Of a DNA stretch of 11,717 nucleotides, positions 1 through 6,514 are shown piece by piece. Below the pieces are notes generated by a model. It was not told the origin of the DNA. It did no database searches and saw nothing but the letters and a program-made list of their open reading frames with translations. The translations under genes were made by a program, and so were the position numbers. Position 1 is the first letter of the stretch. Each line of letters begins with the position of its first letter. Source of the stretch: Rhizobium sp. Q54 (GTDB taxonomy: Bacteria > Pseudomonadota > Alphaproteobacteria > Rhizobiales > Beijerinckiaceae). The DNA lies in the NCBI GenBank assembly GCA_945903655.1, contig CAMDOY010000085.1:1-11717 (forward strand). The letters are read 5' to 3'.

Positions 1-145
1 GCCCGGCGAGGTCAGGGCGGTGCGGACGATTGACGCGCCCCATCCGCGCAAGCGGGGCGCCTTCCGCCTCACGGAAGTGGCCCAGTCCATCAAAGCGGAT
101 ATGGCCGCCGAGGCCGCCGCAGCCCGGGACGATTGGGTGATTTGA
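1..145 (+). CDS. C-terminal end of an unidentified protein (5' partial)
   Basis: Reading from base 2, an open frame runs 47 codons to a TGA at 143-145; its beginning lies outside the window. The visible peptide is charged at first (PHPRKRGAFRLTEVAQSIK), then Ala/Glu-rich, and ends in DDWVI. It has no membrane segment and no motif I can assign to a family. The TGA is followed at once by two hairpins (144-195) and then by the atp promoter region, so this gene belongs to a different transcription unit from the ATP synthase operon. I infer a real gene from the uninterrupted frame, the alphaproteobacterial codon bias and the hairpin at its stop; the function is unknown. Confidence 0.6.
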   Translation, partial: PGEVRAVRTIDAPHPRKRGAFRLTEVAQSIKADMAAEAAAARDDWVI

Positions 146-195
146 GGCCCCGCGAATCCGTCGCCGGGGCCTCGGTGCGCGGTCTGCGGCGCACC
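144..195 (+). terminator. Two tandem hairpins after the upstream gene
   Basis: Two GC-rich stem-loops lie back to back at the stop codon of the upstream gene. The first has a 9-bp perfect stem (GAGGCCCCG at 144-152, CGGGGCCTC at 165-173, 12-nt loop). The second has a 7-bp perfect stem (GGTGCGC at 174-180, GCGCACC at 189-195, 8-nt loop). Neither is followed by a T-run, so this is not a classic intrinsic terminator. It may be a factor-assisted terminator or a 3'-end stabiliser separating the upstream gene from the atp operon. Confidence 0.45.
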
Positions 196-268
196 GACCT
201 GGTGAAAAGGACGTGATCAATGAATTTTAAGACTATTTTTCATATATTTAGCAATCTTAAGCCTGTCC

Positions 269-297
269 TTGACACGAAAAGGCCGCGCCAATATGGT
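269..297 (+). promoter_or_regulatory. Probable sigma-70-type promoter of the atp (F0) operon
   Basis: TTGACA at 269-274 is a perfect -35 box, separated by exactly 17 bp from TATGGT at 292-297, a fair -10 box. An AT-rich block at about 220-262, unusual in this GC-rich DNA, lies just upstream and could act as an UP-like element. Transcription would begin near 304, giving an atpI leader of about 145 nt. The rest of 146-447 shows no supported gene and no other convincing signal. Confidence 0.65.
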
Positions 298-447
298 CCG
301 CCCGGCTCCCATGGGGTCAATTCGTCCTGTCCGAATCCGTTCTGGCTTCCTCCAGATCGGCCTTTGTCGGTTTTGGGATTGTCTGGTTTGCACGGCGCCG
401 ACGCTCTATAAGGCGATGGTCCGAAGCCCCGCCTGCGGGAGAGAGCC

Positions 448-780
448 ATGACACAGCCAAGCGGCGATCAGGAAGATCGGGAACTGAAGGCGCGGCTCGA
501 GAAACTCTCGGTCGCACTGAAGGGCAAGCGCAGCGACCTGCAAGGGGCGGCGCAGGCCCAGAGCGAAGCGAGCGTGACCCGGACGGGACAGGCCATGAGC
601 CTTGGCTTTCGCGTCCTGGCTGAATTCGTGGCGGGCGTGATCGTCGGCGGCGTCATTGGCTGGCAGGCGGATCTGTGGCTCGGCACAACGCCGTTTGGCC
701 TCATCGTCTTCCTCGCTCTGGGGACGGCGGCGGGGTTCTGGAATGTCTACAAGCTCGCTGCGACGACTTCGTCGCGCTGA
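448..780 (+). CDS. atpI: AtpI, ATP synthase F0 assembly protein
   Basis: A 110-residue protein of the AtpI family, the first gene of F0 operons; family members assist assembly of the c-ring and are not part of the finished enzyme. Residues 1-48 form a hydrophilic, charged N-terminal segment facing the cytoplasm. Two membrane helices follow at about 51-72 and 82-104, with the family pattern between and within them (GFRVLAEF, GWQADLWLGT, then LGTAAGFWNVYK). The start is supported by a purine-rich ribosome binding site, GGAGAG at 438-443, 4 nt before ATG. It is the first gene after the promoter at 269-297; atpB follows about 97 bp downstream. The identification rests on both the family pattern and position. 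Confidence 0.88.
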   Translation: MTQPSGDQEDRELKARLEKLSVALKGKRSDLQGAAQAQSEASVTRTGQAMSLGFRVLAEFVAGVIVGGVIGWQADLWLGTTPFGLIVFLALGTAAGFWNVYKLAATTSSR

Positions 781-792
781 GTGGATGAACTA

Positions 793-832
793 GCCGCATG
801 ATGCGGCGAAATGAGACGCCGCTTTTCGCGGC
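793..832 (+). other. Two small hairpins between atpI and atpB
   Basis: Two stem-loops with related arms occupy the atpI-atpB gap: GCCGCA (793-798) with TGCGGC (802-807), loop of 3, and GCCGC (818-822) with GCGGC (828-832), loop TTTTC. The second has its T-run in the loop and none after the stem, so it is not a terminator. They may tune mRNA stability or separate translation of atpI from atpB; this is inference. Confidence 0.35.
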
Positions 833-865
833 ATTGGTGCAACGGCGCGCATGGCGCGGACGCAA

Positions 866-880
866 GAGGATCTGACCGTG
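866..880 (+). promoter_or_regulatory. Ribosome binding site that favours a GTG start for atpB
   Basis: AGAGGA at 865-870 lies 7 nt before GTG at 878-880. The in-frame ATG further upstream at 851 has no purine-rich sequence in front of it (the preceding bases are CAACGGCGCGC). The GTG start also gives an N-terminus reaching the conserved NDPIHQF motif after few residues, as usual in alphaproteobacterial AtpB. Confidence 0.55.
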
Positions 881-1636
881 GCGGCTTCCGATCAGGCGAA
901 CGACCCGATCCACCAATTCGTCGTGTCCCCCCTGTTCTCCGGGGAGATGGGCGCGGCGTCCTTCACGAACGCTTCGCTGTTCATGGTCATCGTGTCGCTG
1001 GCCGTGACCTTCCTGATGGTGGTGGGCACCTCCAGCAAGGACATCGTGCCCGGTCGTCTGCAGGCGGCGGCGGAAATGTCCTATGAATTCGTGGCCTCCA
1101 CGGTGCGCGGCACCATGGGCCAGGAGGGCATGCGCTTCTTCCCCTTCGTCTTCTCGCTCTTCATGTTCGTGATCTTCTCGAACATCATCGGCCTGATCCC
1201 CTACACCTTCACGGTGACGAGCCAGATCGTCGTGACCTTCGCCTTCGCCGCCATGGTCATCGGCATCGTGATCGTCTACGGCGTCATGCGTCATGGCTCG
1301 CACTTCCTAGGTCTCTTCGTGCCCTCGGGCGTGCCCGCCGCATTGCTCCCCTTCATCGTGCTGATCGAGATCATCTCTTTCGTGTCGCGTCCCGTGTCCC
1401 TCTCGGTTCGTCTCTTCGCGAACATGCTGGCGGGCCACATCACCCTCAAGGTGTTTGGCGCCTTCGTGGCCATGATGCTGGGCGGCGGCGCTTTCGCAGC
1501 CTTGCTCTCGCCCCTGCCGCTGCTCGCCATCGTTCTCCTCACCGCTTTCGAGCTGCTCGTCGCGGTGTTGCAGGCCTATGTTTTCGCCATCCTCACTTGC
1601 GTCTATCTGAACGACGCAATCCACCCGGGCCACTGA
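878..1636 (+). CDS. atpB: ATP synthase F0 subunit a (AtpB)
   Basis: Subunit a is the stationary proton-channel subunit of F0: it provides the two half-channels through which protons reach and leave the rotating c-ring. With the GTG start at 878 the protein has 252 residues, the usual alphaproteobacterial length; an ATG at 851 would add nine residues but lacks a ribosome binding site. The sequence shows NDPIHQF near the N-terminus, several hydrophobic helices, and the family signature SLSVRLFANMLAGH, in which Arg178 corresponds to the essential arginine (Arg210 in E. coli). Gln232 in the LQAYVFA segment near the C-terminus matches a second conserved channel residue. The C-terminal helix ends in VYLNDAIHPGH. 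atpE follows after 56 bp. All key residues are present, so the gene looks intact. Confidence 0.95.
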   Translation: MAASDQANDPIHQFVVSPLFSGEMGAASFTNASLFMVIVSLAVTFLMVVGTSSKDIVPGRLQAAAEMSYEFVASTVRGTMGQEGMRFFPFVFSLFMFVIFSNIIGLIPYTFTVTSQIVVTFAFAAMVIGIVIVYGVMRHGSHFLGLFVPSGVPAALLPFIVLIEIISFVSRPVSLSVRLFANMLAGHITLKVFGAFVAMMLGGGAFAALLSPLPLLAIVLLTAFELLVAVLQAYVFAILTCVYLNDAIHPGH

Positions 1637-1692
1637 TAAATATTGAACAACAAACCGGTCGGCTCAAAAAAACCAACCTAAGGAGTTTTCAA

Positions 1693-1923
1693 ATGGATCC
1701 CACCGCAGCCAAGTACATCGGCGCCGGCATCGCCGCCATCGGAATGGGCGCCGCCGCCATCGGCGTGGGCACGATTTTCGGCAGCTTCCTCTCGGGCGCC
1801 CTGCGCAACCCGTCGGCCGCTGACAGCCAGTTCGGTCGCGCTTTCATCGGCGCCGCGCTCGCGGAAGGTCTTGGCATCTTCGCGTTCCTCGTCGCGCTGA
1901 TCCTGCTCTTCGTGGTGAAGTAA
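1693..1923 (+). CDS. atpE: ATP synthase F0 subunit c (AtpE)
   Basis: Subunit c forms the membrane rotor ring of ATP synthase. This 76-residue protein is a typical helical hairpin: a glycine/alanine-rich first helix (GAGIAAIGMG and following), the polar loop with Arg38-Asn39-Pro40 that contacts F1, and a second helix with Glu58 (in ALAEGLGIF) as the proton-carrying carboxylate. No extra polar residues typical of sodium-binding c subunits stand next to Glu58, so proton coupling is expected. An in-frame ATG exists at 1597 inside atpB, but the true start is 1693: it has the strongest ribosome binding site of the operon, AAGGAG at 1680-1685, 7 nt upstream, and gives the conserved N-terminus MDPTAAKYIGAG. 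The strong site fits the need for many c copies per complex. Confidence 0.96.
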   Translation: MDPTAAKYIGAGIAAIGMGAAAIGVGTIFGSFLSGALRNPSAADSQFGRAFIGAALAEGLGIFAFLVALILLFVVK

Positions 1924-1930
1924 CCACGCC

Positions 1931-1966
1931 GGCCCGCGCGCCTGGCGCGTGCGGGCCTTTTCGTTT
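1931..1966 (+). terminator. Terminator-like hairpin inside the operon, after atpE (probable attenuator)
   Basis: GGCCCGC (1931-1937) pairs with GCGGGCC (1951-1957); the arms enclose a further GCGC/GCGC helix, and TTTTCGTTT follows directly. This has the form of an intrinsic terminator, starting 8 bases after the atpE stop and still upstream of the two stator genes. Partial termination here, or protection of the 3' end of an atpE message, would yield more c subunit than b and b'. That role is inference; the structure is plain in the sequence. Confidence 0.6.
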
Positions 1967-1993
1967 CTCCGGCTCTTCTGACGGACTCATCTC

Positions 1994-2548
1994 ATGGCGA
2001 CTTCCAGCGACAGCCACTCGGCCGGCACCCAGGCCCACGGCGGCGCGCCCCATTCGGACGTGTTCCCTCCGTTCGACACCAATCATTTCAGCTCGCAGCT
2101 CCTGTGGCTGGCGCTGACCTTTGGCGCGCTTTATCTCCTCATGTCGCGCGTGGCCCTGCCGCGCATTGCGGGCATTCTGGAGAACCGGCAAGACACCATT
2201 TCAGGCGATCTCGACTATTCCGTCACCCTGCAGAAGCAGGCGGAAGAGGCGGGCGCCCTGTGCCAGGACATGATCGCAGGCGCGCGCGCCCGTGCGCAGG
2301 CCCTTGCGGAAGAAACCCATATCCGGCTCGCCCATGAGGCGGTCGAGCAGCGCAAGACGCTGGAGCAAGATCTCCACGAGCGTCTGGCCGCCGCTGAAGC
2401 CCGGATCTCCGAGGCCAAGGCTCGCGCCATGCACAATGTCGAGGAGATCGCCGCCGAGGCGGCCACCGCCATCGTGCAGCAACTCACCGGCAAGACGCCC
2501 GATGCATCCAGCATCGCCAGCGCCATTTCCACCGTCAAGATCGCCTGA
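1994..2548 (+). CDS. atpF2: ATP synthase F0 subunit b' (AtpF')
   Basis: One of two related stator subunits; in alphaproteobacteria, cyanobacteria and chloroplasts a b/b' heterodimer replaces the b homodimer and holds F1 fixed against the rotor. The 184-residue protein has a polar N-terminal extension (1-24), the b' hallmark FPPFDTNHFSSQL at about 24-36, one membrane helix at about 33-52, the conserved LPRIAGILENR, and then a long, charged, Ala/Glu/Arg-rich helix (about 65-170) suited to a coiled coil. The ribosome binding site is weak. It lies 70 bp after atpE, behind the terminator-like hairpin, and 12 bp before atpF. The sequence identity to b' rather than b is clear from the FPPFD segment. 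Confidence 0.92.
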   Translation: MATSSDSHSAGTQAHGGAPHSDVFPPFDTNHFSSQLLWLALTFGALYLLMSRVALPRIAGILENRQDTISGDLDYSVTLQKQAEEAGALCQDMIAGARARAQALAEETHIRLAHEAVEQRKTLEQDLHERLAAAEARISEAKARAMHNVEEIAAEAATAIVQQLTGKTPDASSIASAISTVKIA

Positions 2549-2560
2549 GCGGAGCCTCCG

Positions 2561-3046
2561 ATGGAATTGAACGCTGCACTTTTCGTCGCCGTCGGCTTTG
2601 TTCTCTTCGTGGTTCTGCTTGGTTATCTGGGCGTCCACAAGACCATTATGTCCACTCTTGATGGCCGCATCGCCAGCATCGCCAACGAGCTGGAGGAGGC
2701 TCGTCGCATGCGGGCGGAGGCGAAAGCCCTGCTGGAGGCCTATCAGGCCAAGCTCGTCGAGGCCGAGGCTCAGGCCGCCGCCATTGTCGAGCAGGCGCGT
2801 CTGGAGTCCGAACTGCTCGCGCAGGAAACCGCCCAGCGCATGGTCGATTTCGTCGAGCGCCATCGCAAGCAGGCCGAGGCGCAGATCCTTATGGCGGAAT
2901 CGCAGGCCACCTCCGAAGTGCGGGCCTCCGCAGTCGACGCCGCCGTGAAGGCCGCTGAAATCGTCCTGCGCGCGCAGGTGAGCGGCGCTGGCGGCGACGC
3001 TTTCATCATCAAGGGCATCGACGATGTGAAGCGCCTGATGAACTGA
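2561..3046 (+). CDS. atpF: ATP synthase F0 subunit b (AtpF)
   Basis: The second stator subunit, partner of b'. The 161-residue protein has a single N-terminal membrane helix (about 4-24), the short segment HKTIMSTLDGRIASIANELEEARR typical of the tether (about 26-49, given here by its pattern H-K-x-I, L-D-x-R and E-L-E-E-A), and a long Ala/Glu/Gln-rich helix expected to form a coiled coil with b'. It ends in VKRLMN. GGAG at 2551-2554, 6 nt before the ATG, supports the start, and the 12-bp gap to atpF2 suggests coupled translation. It is the last gene of the operon; a strong terminator follows 23 bp after the stop. F1 genes are absent from this window. Confidence 0.93.
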   Translation: MELNAALFVAVGFVLFVVLLGYLGVHKTIMSTLDGRIASIANELEEARRMRAEAKALLEAYQAKLVEAEAQAAAIVEQARLESELLAQETAQRMVDFVERHRKQAEAQILMAESQATSEVRASAVDAAVKAAEIVLRAQVSGAGGDAFIIKGIDDVKRLMN

Positions 3047-3069
3047 TCAGGATTTTCATTCAAATACAC

Positions 3070-3102
3070 AAAAGCCCCGGAGCGTCGCTTCGGGGCTTTT
3101 TG
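3070..3102 (+). terminator. Intrinsic terminator of the atp (F0) operon
   Basis: AAAAGCCCCG (3070-3079) pairs perfectly with CGGGGCTTTT (3091-3100) over an 11-nt loop and is followed by a fifth T. The A-run on the 5' arm means it could also act on the minus strand, for transcripts leaving the DUF2177 gene. Confidence 0.9.
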
Positions 3103-3140
3103 CTGTCTGGGGTTTGAAAGCGCTCGCTTGGTAGGGCGAT

Positions 3141-3211
3141 AACGATCAGCATTCCCCGACCCCCACCCCGTCCGCTGGCGCGGCCGACCCTCCCCACAGG
3201 GGGGACGGTAT
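3141..3211 (-). repeat. REP-like repeat, type A, copy 1 (reverse orientation)
   Basis: Read on the minus strand, this 71-nt unit matches 6430-6500 at 69 of 71 positions. It contains a near-palindrome with a CCTGT loop (GTCCCC/GGGGAG core), a CCGC-GCCA-GCGG hairpin, and a G-rich tail (GGGGTGGGGGTCGGGG). It lies between the converging ends of the atp operon and the DUF2177 gene. Confidence 0.85.
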
Positions 3212-3248
3212 GCAAGCTAACGATCTGAATTATATACGCGAAACGTCT

Positions 3249-3293
3249 GCCGTTTCCCCTCCCCCTTGTGGGGAGGGGTGCGGGGTGGGGGTC
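3249..3293 (+). repeat. REP-like repeat, type B, copy 1
   Basis: A 45-nt unit beginning GCCGTTT and ending GGGGTGGGGGTC. Its core is a 9-bp hairpin CCCCTCCCC / GGGGAGGGG with loop CTTGT. It shares the G-rich tail with type A but has TGC where type A carries the second hairpin. The other copy is 6348-6391 in reverse orientation, nearly identical. The remaining bases to 3350 show nothing I recognise. Confidence 0.8.
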
Positions 3294-3350
3294 CACGCAT
3301 CTGTGGCGTTCACGCACGTCGGACACGCAAACCTGTGATGGTTTCAAACT

Positions 3351-3749
3351 CTATTCGTACAAGCGCACCGCCAGATAACCACCCGTGGCGGCCAGCGCCG
3401 TCACGAAGGCGCCCCAGGCCATATCGACCACGCTGACGATCATGGGCCAGTTCTTGAGGGTCGCCAGATTAGTGAGATCGTAAGTCGCATAGGCGAAAAG
3501 CCCGAAGAGCGCGCCATAAATCGCCGCCGAACGCCAACTGTCGTCGCGCAGGCCAGCCATGACGCCGAAAATCACAATGCCAACCACATAGAGCCCGTAA
3601 AAGAGCCCCGCCACATCCAGCAGGGGCTTCTCCAGCAGCATGCCCTCGAGATTGTCGCGATAGAATGAGCGCGCAATGAAGCCGAGCCAGATGAAGTCCG
3701 CAGCCAGGAACACAAAGGCCGTCGAGACATAGGCGATGACGTAACGCAT
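3351..3749 (-). CDS. DUF2177-family small membrane protein
   Basis: A 132-residue integral membrane protein that I recognise as DUF2177; the function of the family is unknown. Four hydrophobic helices are visible at about 5-25, 46-66, 74-92 and 104-125. Conserved-looking polar residues lie within them: ADFIWLG at 17-23, YDLTNLATLKNWP at 90-102 and VVDMAWG at 107-113. There is no cleavable signal peptide beyond the first helix. The start is supported by GGAG (complement of 3758-3761) 8 nt upstream. It is read alone, away from the groEL terminator side; its promoter is not obvious (a TTGCAA is present near 3832-3837 on the minus strand but without a good -10 box). The protein is intact and of usual family length. 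Confidence 0.75.
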   Translation of the reverse strand: MRYVIAYVSTAFVFLAADFIWLGFIARSFYRDNLEGMLLEKPLLDVAGLFYGLYVVGIVIFGVMAGLRDDSWRSAAIYGALFGLFAYATYDLTNLATLKNWPMIVSVVDMAWGAFVTALAATGGYLAVRLYE

Positions 3750-3867
3750 GGCGAATTCTCCGGGGAGCGCGGACGCGGGCCTTCTGTCCTGCCGCTTTCT
3801 TACGCAGTCCCGGGACGACTGGATTGCAAGGTCCTTCGGCCAGCGCCCGCAGATGCGGTCCAGACAC

Positions 3868-3898
3868 GCAAAAAGGCCGCCCCCGAAGGGACGGCCTT
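3868..3898 (-). terminator. Intrinsic terminator of groESL
   Basis: On the minus strand AAGGCCG (3892-3898) pairs with CGGCCTT (3873-3879); the interior adds CCC/GGG closed by a TTC loop, and a run of five T residues follows (3871-3875 as A on the plus strand, partly shared with the stem). It begins about 30 bp after the groL stop codon and fits the end of the chaperonin transcript. Confidence 0.85.
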
Positions 3899-3929
3899 AA
3901 TCTTTTCAAGGGACTTGGTCGGTATGGAC

Positions 3930-5576
<1,647 letters not shown>

Positions 5577-5588
5577 TAGATTTTACTC

Positions 5589-5608
5589 CTGAAAGGGTCT
5601 GAAAGGGT
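5589..5608. repeat. 10-bp perfect tandem duplication in the groS-groL gap
   Basis: CTGAAAGGGT occurs twice in a row (5589-5598 and 5599-5608). On the mRNA strand the second copy runs into the AGGAG ribosome binding site of groL, so the duplication lengthens the leader just before it. It is probably a simple slippage event. Confidence 0.6.
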
Positions 5609-5618
5609 GTTCGTGGCT

Positions 5619-5906
5619 TCAGCCGACGATGCCCATGATGTCGCTTTCCTTCATGATCAGGAGATCCTGACCATTGAGCTTGACTTCCGTGCCGGACCAC
5701 TTGCCGAACAGCACGCGGTCGCCGGCCTTCACGTCAAGGGCGACGAGCTTACCGGTCTCATTGCGAGCGCCAGGACCCACGGCGACGACTTCGCCTTCCT
5801 GGGGCTTTTCCTTGGCACTATCGGGGATGATGATGCCGCCTTTGGACTTCTCTTCGCCTTCAAGGCGCTTTACGACGACGCGGTCGTGCAGGGGACGAAA
5901 CTTCAT
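5619..5906 (-). CDS. groS: Co-chaperonin GroES (10 kDa)
   Basis: GroES is the seven-membered lid of the GroEL chamber. The protein has 95 residues and opens with the family start MKFRPLHDRVVVKR. The mobile loop that touches GroEL lies at about 17-32 and carries the hydrophobic tripeptide Ile25-Ile26-Ile27 followed by PDSAKEKP. It ends in DLLIMKESDIMGIVG. The open frame extends 19 codons further upstream (to 5963), but the start at 5904-5906 is right: it gives the conserved N-terminus and has AGGAA 7 nt upstream. It is first in the operon, with the CIRCE operator and promoter in front and groL 42 bp behind. Confidence 0.97.
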   Translation of the reverse strand: MKFRPLHDRVVVKRLEGEEKSKGGIIIPDSAKEKPQEGEVVAVGPGARNETGKLVALDVKAGDRVLFGKWSGTEVKLNGQDLLIMKESDIMGIVG

Positions 5907-5970
5907 GTGAGTGTTCCTGTTTAGCCCGTCCTGCCGTGAGGCTTGGGGGGCATGACCAAACAAAGGTGAT

Positions 5971-5997
5971 TTAGCACTCGTCTAGCTGGAGTGCTAA
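5971..5997. promoter_or_regulatory. CIRCE operator (HrcA binding site)
   Basis: TTAGCACTC (5971-5979), nine intervening bases, then GAGTGCTAA (5989-5997): a perfect match to the CIRCE inverted repeat bound by the HrcA repressor. It lies between the groESL promoter and groS, at or just past the predicted transcription start, so bound HrcA would block initiation when heat stress is absent. The hrcA gene is not in the window. Confidence 0.96.
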
Positions 5998-6005
5998 CAG
6001 GAGTG

Positions 6006-6034
6006 CAGATAGGGATGGCTCCGAGGGGTGTCAA
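6006..6034 (-). promoter_or_regulatory. groESL promoter, compatible with sigma-70 and sigma-32
   Basis: On the minus strand CTTGACA (-35, TTGACA complement of 6029-6034) is followed after 17 bp by TATCTG (complement of 6006-6011). The -10 region read as CCTATCT matches the alphaproteobacterial RpoH form CYTATNT, and CTTG matches its -35. The predicted start is near 5999, next to CIRCE. Dual control by HrcA and the heat-shock sigma factor is known for groESL in other alphaproteobacteria; here it is inferred from the boxes. Confidence 0.7.
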
Positions 6035-6237
6035 GGGACGGGTTGACGAAAAAATGGTCCTGAAACGTCATTTTGCGAAAAAGAACGTCAGCAACGCTAT
6101 TTTCACTTTTCGGTCAGCAGAGTCGGACATGCGCCTTCGTCCAACAGCCCCCCTCGCGTTTCCAAGTGGCGTCACGGCTGGTTGGTTTCATGAAAACACG
6201 ACAGAACGAAGACGCCCGAGCCATCCAGCTGGCGCCC

Positions 6238-6308
6238 ATACCCTCCCCCCTGTGGGGAGGGTCGGCGCGCGTAGCGCGACGGGGTGGGGGTCGGGTAATG
6301 CGGATCGG
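6238..6308 (+). repeat. REP-like repeat, type A, variant copy 2
   Basis: Same plan as the copies at 3141-3211 and 6430-6500: the ACCCTCCCC / GGGGAGGGT hairpin, a second hairpin, and the G-rich tail. Here the second hairpin has changed on both arms to CGCGC-GTA-GCGCG (6266-6278) and still pairs, a covariation that suggests the folded form matters. The tail ends in GGGTAATGCGGATCGG rather than GGGGAATGCTGGTCG. Confidence 0.8.
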
Positions 6309-6347
6309 GAGCGCGGTTGCAAAGGCGCTAATCGGCAGAGGTGTCGC

Positions 6348-6391
6348 GACCCCCACCCCGCACCCCTCCCCACAGGGGGGAGGGGAACGGC
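6348..6391 (-). repeat. REP-like repeat, type B, copy 2 (reverse orientation)
   Basis: On the minus strand this reads GCCGTT, then a CCCCTCCCC / GGGGAGGGG hairpin with a CCTGT loop, then TGCGGGGTGGGGGTC. It differs from 3249-3293 by one missing T and one substitution. It sits between two type A copies in opposite orientation. Confidence 0.8.
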
Positions 6392-6429
6392 TGGCGCCCC
6401 ACGTAGGCATCTGAAATTGAACGCGCTTT

Positions 6430-6500
6430 ATACCCTCCCCCCTGTGGGGAGGGTCGGCCGCGCCAGCGGACGGGGTGGGGGTCGGGGAATGCTGGTCGTT
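6430..6500 (+). repeat. REP-like repeat, type A, copy 3
   Basis: Identical at 69 of 71 positions to the reverse complement of 3141-3211. It carries hairpin ACCCTCCCC / GGGGAGGGT (9 bp, loop CCTGT), hairpin CCGC-GCCA-GCGG (6458-6469) and the tail GGGGTGGGGGTCGGGG. It ends 14 bp before the flippase start codon, so it would be in the leader of that mRNA if the promoter lies upstream. Confidence 0.85.
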
Positions 6501-6514
6501 GGCGGGCGGCGCCC

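Larger units (their letters stand above)
6035..6514. other. Gene-free region between groESL and the flippase gene
   Basis: The first part (about 6040-6115) is clearly richer in A and T than its surroundings and may hold a promoter for the flippase gene; TTGCGA at 6073-6078 with TATTTT at 6098-6103 is the best I find, but the 19-bp spacer is long. The second part (6238-6500) consists largely of three REP-like repeats listed separately. Open frames here are made by the repeats and look like no protein. Confidence 0.5.

Noticed and set aside
388..412. TTGCAC (388-393) with TATAAG (407-412) as a second promoter for atpI
   Set aside because: The spacer is only 13 bp, too short for a sigma-70-type promoter.
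6043..6071. TTGACG at 6043-6048 as a plus-strand promoter
   Set aside because: No acceptable -10 box at 16-19 bp; the only candidates are CGTCAT-like.
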